NCBI GenBank assembly: GCA_037367405.1
Contig: JAZKJV010002956.1
Coordinates: 1,054,001 to 1,118,000, forward strand
Direction of reading: 5' to 3'
DNA length: 64,000 nt
Origin: Ottelia alismoides
Taxonomy: Eukaryota > Streptophyta > Magnoliopsida > Alismatales > Hydrocharitaceae
Of this stretch, positions 23,868-35,203 are shown piece by piece. The notes under the pieces are model-generated. The model had not been told where the DNA came from, did not search any database, and worked only from the letters and a program-made list of their open reading frames with translations. Both the position numbers and the translations under genes were made by a program. The stretch's first letter is position 1; each line of letters begins with the position of its first letter.

Positions 23868-23885
23868 TAGCATCAATGCTGGGGA
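23868..23885 (+). promoter_or_regulatory. E3 primer-binding site (degraded, tRNA-Asp type)
   Basis: TAGCATCAATGCTGGGGA matches the Athila-type tRNA-Asp site at 12 of 18 positions; most mismatches are C-to-T or G-to-A changes. It lies two bases after the LTR end CATCA. Confidence 0.6.
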
Positions 23886-24602
23886 CACATCTCAACTTTG
23901 TTTATTTATTGAATTTTGATTTATTTCTGTGTTAAATATTTTCAAGATTCACAAGTCTTCTCTTTCATGCATTGTTTTTGTATCATTTCTGATGATTAGT
24001 TTCCTCTCCATTTTTCTAGCATTTCTCTTTTGTGGCAAGGTCCATGAAGATCTAGGATGCTTGATCCCTATGGAGGCGCGGAGTTGGGAGCTCTTGCTGA
24101 AGAGACTACAAAAGATTTGGTAGAGAGATTTAGGATCTTTTATCAGTTTGCCTGGATTAGCATAATGTAAAACATGTTACAGGTGCATTTTTAACAGTCC
24201 TCAGTAGACGGCTTGCATGTTGTAGAAAAAAAGAAAAAAAAGAAAAAAGTAGATCACTAGATGATCTACCCCTCCCCCCCCCCCCCCACACACACAACAC
24301 CCACACTTGCACATATACACTTACCCTTCCCCTCTCTCTCTCTGTATATTTCATAGTCTCCCCCACCCCTTAACTCATTTACCTCCTAGCCATTTGTGAA
24401 AATACAATCTCCCCCTCACCCCCATGTATCTTAGTGTAAATACTCCTCCAAACACAGAACCCCACCCCCATCCCCCCCTAAACTCAGATCCGTAACTTAG
24501 GCTATTTATAGCCTAAGCATGGGGGGACCCGCCTATTCATCCATCCATCTCTATCTCTTCTTGTAATTAGGTCAATTTTTTACCTAAGTATAGGGTACCA
24601 TC
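23886..24602 (+). other. E3 internal region, left of P
   Basis: No gag or pol domain is recognisable. The segment holds an A-rich tract (24225-24250), a C run (24274-24287) followed by CA repeats, and a TAAGTATAGGG motif (24585-24595) like the polypurine tract. The last five bases, CCATC (24598-24602), are the left target duplication of P. Confidence 0.5.
24274..24298. repeat. Poly-C run and (CA)n tract
   Basis: Fourteen consecutive C followed by ACACACACA; low-complexity sequence. Confidence 0.85.
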
Positions 24603-25867
24603 TGTTGGAAATGCGAGCCCACGACGAGCCATTATGCAATAAATGTTATTGCAATTCACTCCTTAATCTGAAATGAAGAATACATAATTTGCATAATAGG
24701 TCCCTTAGTACAATTAGGGTTATGTACCATGGCCATCTTAACGATCATACAGCTGTTGATTCAATTATTGAATCATAGAGGCTGGTGCTTAGATGAATAT
24801 CTAAAGAGTTAGATTGAGGACTCATCAAGCACCGTCAGATGATTGTTAAGAGATGATCTCCAGCCTGAGTAGGAGATGGCAATCCTTATCTCTGAAGGCT
24901 GATATCTGACCGACCTCTTGATGCAGGTCCTCTGCATAGGAATAGAGATTCGGAGGTGTCAGATTAGTTAGGTCAAAGAGTTGACTTAACGAGATCGAGA
25001 TAACCAAAGTCCTATATCGTATGCTGTCATGATATAGGCACACATCCTCTGACCGGAGACAGATGTGTTACTATATGTCTGAGTATGTACATTTGGCAGA
25101 CCAATAGGTTGATGACCTAATCAAGGTCTATACACCGGCGCGCTGGTGTGCATATAAGGGCATATGAGTAATACGATCTCTCAAAGGGATCATACATGTT
25201 CAGTTACTGAACCGGCAGACATGGGCTCACTCATGAGATATTGGGAAGAATCAAATTCCGTGCGCACGGTCGTCTCGCTTTGGAAGCTTGACTGAATTTG
25301 TAGGTTTGATATATACTTTTGGAAAGTATATGATCAAGACCTAGGTATGATATATGCTTTTGGAAAGTATATGATCGATACCGACTCCCAATGATCGAAT
25401 GAGATACTTACTGATAAAACCATGAAGTAGACAGTATAAAGTTGATCCAATACTTCGGGTTTAGTCTGAGTCTTCCAGTATGCAGGATGTACAGGTATTG
25501 GGAATACCTGAGGGTGATGTGATCATAAACGATTGTATAACCATGACGCTTCCATTCCTAGGGAGTGATGAAACGGGTCTGGATTTTAGTGACTCCTCTC
25601 AGTAGAGAAGTAATCTGATCTTGGTCCAAGTGTTGGACATTGATCTGAATATGATTCAGATATAATGAGAAGATTAGATTTACGGTCTTGATTTAATCAA
25701 GCATCTATGGGAGGCCCGCGGTCTGGATTTGAGATACGATCTCAATATCCATGTCACTATACGTGGAACAATACAATCGCCCTGTCCTTATCTCCAAGTA
25801 TCTGCGGAGAAAGCGCATTATCCTTGAAGGAGTTCATGGATAATTCTATTGTTGATATATGTATCCG

Positions 25868-26240
25868 AGCATTGAGAATATGGATAATTAAATGTGATTT
25901 AATTATCATGATTAATATGAATTTGATTCATATTATAAAGAGAGCTATCTTAGATAATTAGATTATCAAAGATGTTAAGTAATATGAATATGATTCAAAT
26001 TATTTGGACACAAGAGAATAGAGATCCAAAATGATTAAATGTGATTTAATCATCATGGATATGAATAATGTGGATAGCAATATCCATATTAATCAAATAT
26101 ATTATAAATGTGATTTATAATATATAAGAGAGAGATGTTTGTAATTTACATTTGTTAATTAAATATTAATGTGAATTGGATTCACATTGGACATTAAATT
26201 GAAAAAGTAATTTACATTTTGTTTTGGGTTGTGAATGTGA
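25868..26240. repeat. Cluster of short palindromes in the P U3
   Basis: Repeated imperfect palindromes such as GATTAAATGTGATTTAATC and AATGTGAATTGGATTCACATT occur about every 40-80 bases. Equivalent clusters exist in the LTRs of M (about 13248-13500, 21250-21510) and C1 (about 4300-4680). Confidence 0.65.
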
Positions 26241-26661
26241 TTCACAAATTTCCAATGGCATGATTGTAATGTTCACAAAATAAATTGGATTTATTTTTGT
26301 GAAATAATTTGCAACAAAAGTTGTTGCAAATATTGGAGAGAATCATGAGATAATATAATCTCATGTAATAGGAAAAGGAAGCTCCCTTCCTAAAAAGGAG
26401 AGGGGACGGCCACAATGCCCATGAGGAATTGGTGGCCGTCCACCCTCCTTATGGAAGGAGGCTTGCCTCCTTTCCTATTTCTCCATTGGAGATTAATTTG
26501 ATATAAAATCAAATTATATTTATTGTATATTTGATTTTTTATTAAATTAATTGTTGTTGTGTTTTTAGCAACAAATCATGACCATTGAAAGAAACACAAA
26601 TTAATGTGGACCATTGGATTTGTGTTGACACATGGATTGAGATCCATGGATCCCAAAACCC

Positions 26662-26668
26662 TATAAAA
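26662..26668 (+). promoter_or_regulatory. TATA box of P 5' LTR
   Basis: TATAAAA in CCCTATAAAAGGAG; the copy in the 3' LTR is at 34616-34622. Confidence 0.7.
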
Positions 26669-27253
26669 GGAGAGGCACCACATTGCTCTTTTAGACACAT
26701 AAGTTGAGGCAACAAATCTCTCTCTCTCTCTCTCATTCTCTCTACACGTCCTCTCTCCATCTCTCTCATGTGGCCGTCCACCATGGATGCCCTAGAGAGG
26801 TTCTCCATCGTCGCAGCATCATTGTTATGCTGCCCGATGGTTTGCTCGTGGATCTCCGTCTCCTTCGGTGCGCCCCGCTCGTGAAGAAGACATCGGATCT
26901 CGTGTGTCGAGATCAGGAGATCCATCGCTTGAATCATCAACATGGATTGCGAGAAGCACGCGGTTCATCCCCGCGCTCGCAAGCGTCTCCTCCGTCGGAT
27001 CGGACTTGAGACAGGAGGTCTCTTTGTTTAGAGACTTGATCGCAACCACGCTTCAAGAGGTAAACCTAATACTTGTTTGTGGTTTAGACGAAACGATCCG
27101 AGAAGTGTTCTTGGATCATGTGGTTTCGTCGCAAGAAAATTTTTTTAATTTCCGCTGCATAGAACAACTAGTGCGACTAGTCGTTCTTCGTCGTATTCGA
27201 TGCGACGATCACGCTTCCGTGATGCGCTTGAGGATCTAACCATATCCTTCAAG

Positions 27254-27269
27254 TGGTATCAGAGCCAGG
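27254..27269 (+). promoter_or_regulatory. P primer-binding site
   Basis: TGGTATCAGAGCCAGG, complementary to the 3' end of plant initiator tRNA-Met, two bases after the 5' LTR. It is the start point of minus-strand DNA synthesis. Confidence 0.95.
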
Positions 27270-28865
27270 TTGGTGGTTTTGGATACGATCCATAAACCGA
27301 GGACGACTTGGGTTCATTAGGGTTTGCGAAAGTTTTCTTGCATTTCATTTTCGCATCTCTGTTTTGATATTATTTTCGGCACTGTTTAAATTGTTTAAAC
27401 ACGAAAATAATAATTGGATTTTGTTCCCCATTAAATAAGGAAACCGTAGGATCTGAGTTTGCGTGATTTCGATTCCGTTTGCTCTAGATATGCTCATTTT
27501 AGTGAACATGTATCCACTGTTTCGGGGACTGCGGATCATGACGTAATTAAGATGTTAATTGCGGATTTGAAACGCCTTGAAATGCGTGCAAATCTCTTGG
27601 GTTCTGTTGTAAATCAAGTTAGCAAACTTTAGAAATTTATTTTGCTTAATTTGGATTTAAATTGATTTAGATATGGTATTTTTAGTAAGTGAGGGTCACT
27701 GCTGAAAATACTTTCCTAATCAAGAACCTAGTGATTGTCATTTAACTAACTAGTGAAATTAAATTTTTTAATTTCCTGGAATAATTATGCATAAATATTT
27801 GTGAAATATTTAATGATAATTATGTCCTTAAATGACTTTGTTCTAACCAACAAATGATTAGATGTGATCTAGATCAAGATTGGTTACATGATCTACATGA
27901 TCAACATTCCAACAAACATGTTGCTTGAATAGGACTTGGGATTTGTTTAGCAAATCTCATTATAATGTTAATCAAAAATGTTTTGATTATTACTATATGG
28001 TACAATTTCGGTTGAAGAACCGATGATCATCTCAAGTACAAATTAATCAATTTGGCATTATCCTTTCCCGAGGCGGATATGGTGCCTAGTCGGAGAGCAT
28101 TGGGGTTGCGGGTTGCAACGTATGTGGTCCGTCCCACTCTCGTCGGTACTGGCCATGACAGCGGGTAGGGCCGGGATAATGTCCGAGGGATTAAGATGTA
28201 TTTTTCTAATTATTAAAATTCGAAATAATACGTATTTGAGATAATACCATTATTCAAGTAACTATTAAAATGTTTGTTGGATATTAATTGGATCATTAAT
28301 TTAATATGATTAGATTAATTGGAATCCAATTAAGATTGAAATACTCTAATATTATTAGAGTTAATAATTACCTTGGAAGAATTAATTATGTGAATGTGAT
28401 TCACGATAATTAATTAAAATTTGAATATGAGGTGGAGGATCACATAAGTGACATCCATGGTCTCCCGTCAAGGCGAAGGGTTCCGTCGCCAGGGATTGTA
28501 TGTGGGAGACGCCTGTCCGAAGTGACAGCTCCTGTATGCAAGCGCATCTGGATCAGACTCTTTGCTTCTCGAAAGAGTAAGGCCGTATACGTAGTGACCC
28601 CAATATCGGATCCTCATATTATTGGGGCGATATTGGATTGCGTATAGCGAGTACTATTCCTGTTGACGGTTGGTTCAATTAACGACGGGTCAACATCGCC
28701 TTAGGGGTGGTGGGCTCGGGTGTTAAAGACCGAATTGGGAAATGCAAGTTGGACTTGCAAAGCGGAATGTGTTCCCGCTTCTTTTTATCCGAGTTGCAGA
28801 TTCTCATATTATTGGGATGTAACAAAGATAAGGAAGGAGATCCCAGATCTTGTTGAGATATAATG
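27270..28865 (+). other. P leader with small frame
   Basis: Mostly non-coding. It has a GC-richer block at 28060-28200 and, at 28432-28647, the 71-codon frame corresponding to 18705-18920 in M, here with GTG in place of ATG. Short direct and inverted copies of CAATATC/GATATTGG at 28600-28640 could form RNA stem-loops. Packaging or dimerisation is an inference. Confidence 0.5.
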
Positions 28866-29003
28866 GTAAGTATATCTCTTACATTGAAAGTGATTAAGGG
28901 AATGAACTTTCAGTGTTGACAAGACAAGACAACTTTGATATAAAAATCTTAAATCAAAGTAAAATATATATATTTATATATTTATGAAAATTTCTTATTT
29001 CAG
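28866..29003 (+). other. Putative leader intron of P (138 nt)
   Basis: Donor GGTAAGTATA and acceptor TTCTTATTTCAG bound an AT-rich stretch, as expected of a plant intron. The same sites occur in M and C1 although the bases between them vary in length (137-145 nt). BARE-type copia elements are known to make spliced RNA; the site here is inferred. Confidence 0.5.
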
Positions 29004-29880
29004 ATAATCCTTCATTAAAACCCACTCAATGATATACTCAATAATAACCAGTAAAATATCATGGATTGGACTCATGATCCAGATATTGTACTTGCAATTG
29101 GACACATAATGTATGTGGTTGCAATGTGCAAGTTTCCTCATAATATTGAGGAATGACAATTAAATAGATAATAAGACTGCAACCCTAGGGTTTGTATGTC
29201 TCTATAGTCTTGATCTCTCATCGGATGTACTTTGGAAGTGACATGTCGATGATGATCGCAATTGACAAATAATCCTTATAAAATTTATGAAGATATTCGG
29301 GCATACATATGTGCTCTTGACATTTAACATGAATGAGATGGTTCACCGCATCATGCAGAATGGTGGCTCTATAAGAGATGGTGTATTCAAATTGTTTGAG
29401 TACCTACCTGAACCTATGTTTTAAGAGTTTAGATGGATGTAGATGATGAGTGTCATCATTCTACTATCTATACTCTAGTCATTCATGAAGCTTCATAATA
29501 TTCATATTATATGAATTTAATGAAGCATGTATAAATGTTTAAATGCTCTTACATAAGAGATCCTTAGTCTTAAGCAATTGTTGCTTATAGATAAAGGGAG
29601 CGCAGTGGAAGCATGGGTTGGACCCGAGTAAGAAGTATGGTCAAAGAGTTGACTATACATCTATGACTTCCATATGTCATCCGAAGAGTTGGATGAATGC
29701 CAATACTGCAATAAGTTGATGTGTTGATAGTATGACTATCAAGTCTATCTAGAATCCTTAGAGAAGGACTCGGATGGAGCATCGGATTAATCTACATAAA
29801 TCATTGATATTGACTTGCTTATTAAATAAGATAAAGTCAAATAATTGTATCTCAATCTTCTGATGACGTTTGCAATAGGT
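29004..29880 (+). pseudogene. P gag remnant
   Basis: Position and a short open stretch near 29330-29430 (MNEMVHRIMQNGGSIRDGVF) fit the copia gag core region, where a conserved M-x-N-G-x-S-V-R-D-H motif is usual. Stops are frequent elsewhere. No complete gag can be read. Confidence 0.45.
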
Positions 29881-32150
29881 TGCATATGTTTTAGAAGACT
29901 GGAAAATTTGATCTTAAAGGTTTATAGTTATCAACATGGATATTGATGCAACAATCTCCGTTGGATTGATAGACTTGTTAATTTCAGTGGGAGAGTCCTT
30001 AGTCTTAGAGAATGTCTCTATGACCTAGATATAAGAATACACTCATTGTTTGTTTCTAAATGTTGGAAATAAACATGAATTCTGAGGTAGAACTATCATA
30101 AAGAGTTATGATGGAGATATTTCAGAAAGTAATCTAAAATCTAGTGGACTCCACTAAATTAGAAAATTAATGAATGTTTCATTAACATTTCTAAATACTG
30201 AAATTAAAACTTAAGATCAATATGAGGATGAAGATCATTTGACAATGATCTAGCATCAAGCTTTGGACATTTGTTTATTGATTTGATCAATAGACTAGTA
30301 AGAGATGAAACTTTAGAATGTCTAAAATTTCAAAACTTACATACTTATGAATATTGTATTCAAAGTAAAATGTCCAATACACCCTTCTCAGAGAAAGGTG
30401 TAAGATGTCAAGGTATTCAGGATCTCATACATATTGATGTATGTAGATCATCTATATCATAGTAAACATTATGGATATGTGATATCTATCAATGATTATG
30501 TATGATATGAGATTTCTTCTCTTCACCTAAGAAACCTTTGAAATGTTCAAAGATTTCATTATTTTTGGTTTAGAACCAAAGTTTGAAGGAAGATAAAATG
30601 AATTTGATCTAATTTAGGTAGCAAGTACCTACTAGATAAATTCAAAGAATACCTTATAGAGATATGAACATCACTTCTATCTCAATCCTCCTAACACACC
30701 TTAACTCAATAGAGTTATAGGTAGATACAATTGGATCATGTGTGACATGATCTTATCAATGATGGATTTTTAGCATAATTATCCCTTAGTTTTCAGGTAT
30801 ATATGTGTAGTAGAGACTACAATGTATATCCTTAATAAGGTTCCATGCAAGATGGAATCTAGCACTTGAGAGTGCTGCTTCATTAGGAAAATAAAGGATG
30901 GTATTGGATACCTACTTTATGACCTTGAGATTCTTGAAATATCTCATCTCTGAGAATGTGATTCTTGGAGGTTGAGACTCTTGAGAATCAAGATGAAAAT
31001 GAAGTGTAGGAACTCATTTAATCTTGAAAAAATAATGAGGCTTCTAAAATTGGAAACTAAAAGGATAATTGAAGATGAAACACTAAAACCTCTTCAAATA
31101 AGTTTGAGGATGGATTCCATGTGTCAGAGAAATCTGACAATGATCGAACTTCATGTGATGAAGCTTCTGAAGATCATAGCATGGATAGATGGATGTTAGC
31201 AATAAAGGTCTAATGTAGACTTCATGTACAAGTGTTGTATATGGACCCTCGAGGATCCACCTATATGGGTAAGACCCGTAAAGGTGTAAATGGATCTTCA
31301 AGAGAAAGGGAACCTGATGAGAAGGTACATACCTTCAAAGCATAGTTCGTAGCAATGAGCTACACATGGAAGAGAAGACATTGCTTGCAATGAGACTTGT
31401 TTTTCGGTGAACATGCTTAAAATCATCAGAATATTGCTAACCTTAGCTACACAACTTGACTATTGCATCTTCAAGATGTAAGTCCAGATTGCATTCCTCT
31501 ATGAATATCTCTCTGAGGATATTCACATGAAGTAGCCCCAGGGCTTCATGGTTGAGGAAAGCAAGGTGTGCAAGATAAGGAATCCATCTAAGGACTCAAA
31601 TAAGCTTCTTTGAGTTGGACAATAAGATTTGATGGAATTATAATTGTTATGATTTCAGATAGAATCTTGATGAGCCATGTGAAGCTTAGTGGGAGTGCCT
31701 TTGTGTTCATCTTGCTGAATGTAGATGATATCCTGATCATTAAAATGATATAAGATTAATAATAAGTGTTTTATTCTCTAGTTATTCCATATCTTGAAAT
31801 ATGATTTCAAAGATACCTCTTAGATCTTCGTTCTGAAGTTGTTCAGAAGCCAAGAGAAGAGGATAATTGGACTGTCACATTTGTAGCATACCTTGGACAT
31901 ATTCTATTCATAGAAATTCCAAGAAAGGCTTCTAACCCTTAAGATATGGTACTGACCTATCTTAAGGGATAGCACCTCAAAGAGTTGAGGAAGTAAATGC
32001 TACAACTACTTGCACTTGTGCATTAGTTACGAGAAGCTGAGTGTATGCTAGAGTGTACAAATACCAGATGTCTGTCATGCAGTGGGAGTAGTAAATTGTT
32101 ACTAATCCTACTGTAGAGATAAAACACTTGATTGCAGTAATAACAAAATC
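29881..32150 (+). pseudogene. P pol remnant: protease, integrase, reverse transcriptase
   Basis: A protease-like stretch (about 29940-30030) is followed by a clear GAG-pre-integrase segment in the frame 30271-30462 (LECLKFQNLHTYEYCIQSKM and TPFSEKGVRCQGIQDLIHID). The integrase part after 30462 is frameshifted. The start of reverse transcriptase is seen near 31100-31330 (MDSMCQRN, then a shifted segment with DPRGST). The catalytic pair V-D-D-I-L-I-I is at 31721-31741. RNase H is too decayed to delimit. Several lesions are shared with M (for example the gap after 30470 in the integrase start), so the decay predates both insertions. Confidence 0.78.
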
Positions 32151-32547
32151 TTCATAGATGAGGAGATTTTTGAGATAGTAATCTCAAAGTCTTATCTTCA
32201 AAAGTTTAAGACCATGTAGATAGTGATCTATAAAGGTCTAAACTTTAGATACCTTAGGAGATAGAGATCTCCGAGAATGAAGGTATTCTAATAAGGATTA
32301 TGGGGATACTGGTTATGATGTCAGGGACACTGTAACCAACTAGATTGAGTATTGGTTGCATGAGATGCAACATTCGCATTAGATGCGAGCACTGTTACTG
32401 GGGATATTCAAGTGCCGTAAAAGGACTTGGCGTAGTCTCGCAGGAACAGAGTGACTGATCAGCTTACCTAGCTATTTTCCTAATAGTCTATGATTGTCAC
32501 ATGAGTGCGGGTTTAAATGATTAGCCCATTAATGGCTCTTTAGGCTA
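32151..32547 (+). other. P 3' tail before the polypurine tract
   Basis: It corresponds to the end of pol and the 3' non-coding segment, matching M at 14780-15180 on the other strand. No frame is open for a recognisable domain. Confidence 0.5.
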
Positions 32548-32556
32548 GTGGGAGAT
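32548..32556 (+). promoter_or_regulatory. P polypurine tract
   Basis: GTGGGAGAT directly before the 3' LTR start TGTTGGAAATGC. Confidence 0.9.
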
Positions 32557-35203
32557 TGTTGGAAATGCGAGCCCACGGCGAGCCATTATGCAATAAATGT
32601 TATTGCAATTCACTCCTTAATCTGAAATGAAGAATACATAATTTGCATAATAGGTCCCTTAGTACAATTAGGGTTATGTACCATGGCCATCTTAACGATC
32701 ATACAGCTGTTGATTCAATTATTGAATCATAGAGGCTGGTGCTTAGATGAATATCTAAAGAGTTAGATTGAGGACTCATCAAGCACCGTCAGATGATTGT
32801 TAAGAGATGATCTCCAGCCTGAGTAGGAGATGGCAATCCTTATCTCTGAAGGCTGATATCTGACCGACCTCTTGATGCAGGTCCTCTGCATAGGAATAGA
32901 GATTCGGAGGTGTCAGATTAGTTAGGTCAAAGAGTTGACTTAACGAGATCGAGATAACCAAAGTCCTATATCGTATGCTGTCATGATATAGGCACACATC
33001 CTCTGACCGGAGACAGATGTGTTACTATATGTCTGAGTATGTACATTTGGCAGACCAATAGGTTGATGACCTAATCAAGGTCTATACACCGGCGCGCTGG
33101 TGTGCATATAAGGGCATATGAGTAATACGATCTCTCAAAGGGATCATACATGTTCAGTTACTGAACCGGCAGACATGAGCTCACTCATGAGATATTGGGA
33201 AGAATCAAATTCCGTGCGCACGGTCGTCTCGCTTTGGAAGCTTGACTGAATTTGTAGGTTTGATATATACTTTTGGAAAGTATATGATCAAGTCCTAGGT
33301 ATGATATATGCTTTTGGAAAGTATATGATCGATACCGACTCCCAATGATCGAATGAGATACTTACTGATAAAACCATGAAGTAGACAGTATAAAGTTGAT
33401 CCAATACTTCGGGTTTAGTCTGAGTCTTCCAGTATGCAGGATGTACAGGTATTGGGAATACCTGAGGGTGATGTGATCATAAACGATTGTATAACCATGA
33501 CGCTTCCATTCCTAGGGAGTGATGAAACGGGTCTGGATTTTAGTGACTCCTCTCAGTAGAGAAGTAATCTGATCTTGGTCCAAGTGTTGGACATTGATCT
33601 GAATATGATTCAGATACAATGAGAAGATTAGATTTACGGTCTTGATTTAATCAAGCATCTATGGGAGGCCCGCGATCTGGATTTGAGATACGATCTCAAT
33701 ATCCATGTCACTATACGTGGAATAATACAATCGCCCTGTCCTTATCTCCAAGTATCTGCGGAGAAAGCACATTATCCTTGAAGGAGTTCATGGATAATTC
33801 TATTGTTGATATATGTATCCGAGCATTGAGAATATGGATAATTAAATGTGATTTAATTATCATGATTAATATGAATTTGATTCATATTATAAAGAGAGCT
33901 ATCTTAGATAATTAGATTATCAAAGATGTTAAGTAATATGAATATGATTCATATTATTTGGACACAAGAGAATAGAGATCCAAAATGATTAAATGTGATT
34001 TAATCATCATGGATATGAATAATGTGGATAGCAATATCCATATTAATCAAATATATTATAAATGTGATTTATAATATATAAGAGAGACATGTTTGTAATT
34101 TACATTTGTTAATTAAATATTAATGTGAATTGGATTCACATTGGACATTAAATTGAAAAAGTAATTTACATTTTGTTTTGGGTTGTGAATGTGATTCACA
34201 AATTTCCAATGGCATGATTGTAATGTTCACAAAATAAATTGGATTTATTTTTGTGAAATAATTTGCAACAAAAGTTGTTGCAAATATTGGAGAGAATCAT
34301 GAGATAATATAATCTCATGTAATAGGAAAAGGAAGCTCCCTTCCTAAAAAGGAGAGGGGACGACCACAATTCCCATGAGGAATTGGTGGCCGTCCACCCT
34401 CCTTATGGAAGGAGGCTTGCCTCCTTTCCTATTTCTCCATTGGAGATTAATTTGATATAAAATCAAATTATATTTATTGTATATTTGATTTTTTATTAAA
34501 TTAATTGTTGTTGTGTTTTTAGCAACAAATCATGACCATTGAAAGAAACACAAATTAATGTGGACCATTGGATTTGTGTTGACACATGGATTGAGATCCA
34601 TGGATCCCAAAACCCTATAAAAGGAGAGGCACCACATTGCTCTTTTAGACACATAAGTTGAGGCAACAAATCTCTCTCTCTCTCTCATTCTCTCTACACG
34701 TCCTCTCTCCATCTCTCTCATGTGGCCGTCCACCATGGATGCCCTAGAGAGGTTCTCCATTGTCGCGGCATCATTGTTATGCTGCCCGATGGTTTGCTCG
34801 TGGATCTCCGTCTCCTTCGGTGCGCCCCGCTCGTGAAGAAGACATCGGATCTCGTGTGTCGAGATCAGGAGATCCGTCGCTTGAATCATCAACATGGATT
34901 GCGAGAAGCACGCGGTTCATCCCCGCGCTCGCAAGCGTCTCCTCCGTCGGATCGGACTTGAGACAGGAGGTCTCTTTGTTTAGAGACTTGATCGCAACCA
35001 CGCTTCAAGAGGTAAACCTAATACTTGTTTGTGGTTTAGACGAAACGATCCGAGAAGTGTTCTTGGATCATGTGGTTTCGTCGCAAGAAAATTTTTTTAA
35101 TTTCCGCTGCATAGAACAACTAGTGCGACTAGTCGTTCTTCGTCGTATTCGATGCGACGATCACGCTTCCGTGATGCGCTTGAGGATCTAACCATATCCT
35201 TCA
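32557..35203 (+). repeat. P 3' LTR (2647 bp)
   Basis: Near-identical copy of 24603-27251, with the same termini and TATA box (34616-34622). It is followed directly by the duplication CCATC. Confidence 0.95.

Larger units (their letters stand above)
24603..27251 (+). repeat. P 5' LTR (2649 bp)
   Basis: Termini TG...CA. U3 contains a cluster of short palindromes with AATGTGATT cores (about 25868-26240) and a strong hairpin around GACGGCCACAAT/ATTGGTGGCCGTC (about 26404-26440). TATA box at 26662-26668, then a CT microsatellite (about 26718-26736). The open frame at 26868-27239 reads through the 3' part of the LTR and recurs in the 3' LTR; it is not called as a gene. Confidence 0.94.
24603..35203 (+). 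mobile_element. Copia element P, complete, plus strand (10.6 kb), recent
   Basis: LTRs at 24603-27251 and 32557-35203 start TGTTGGAAATGC and end ATCCTTCA. Perfect CCATC duplications flank them (24598-24602 and 35204-35208). The primer site and polypurine tract are intact. The two LTRs differ by about 14 substitutions and one CT indel over 2.65 kb by eye, making P the youngest insertion in the window. The 5.3-kb internal region has the leader, gag, protease, integrase and reverse transcriptase order of Ty1/copia but is full of stops and frameshifts. Its proteins must have come from another element when it moved. Confidence 0.95.

Noticed and set aside
34760..35191. 143-codon frame
   Set aside because: It lies inside the P 3' LTR and is present in the 5' LTR as a different-length frame; it overlaps the transcribed leader part of the LTR and has no recognisable domain.
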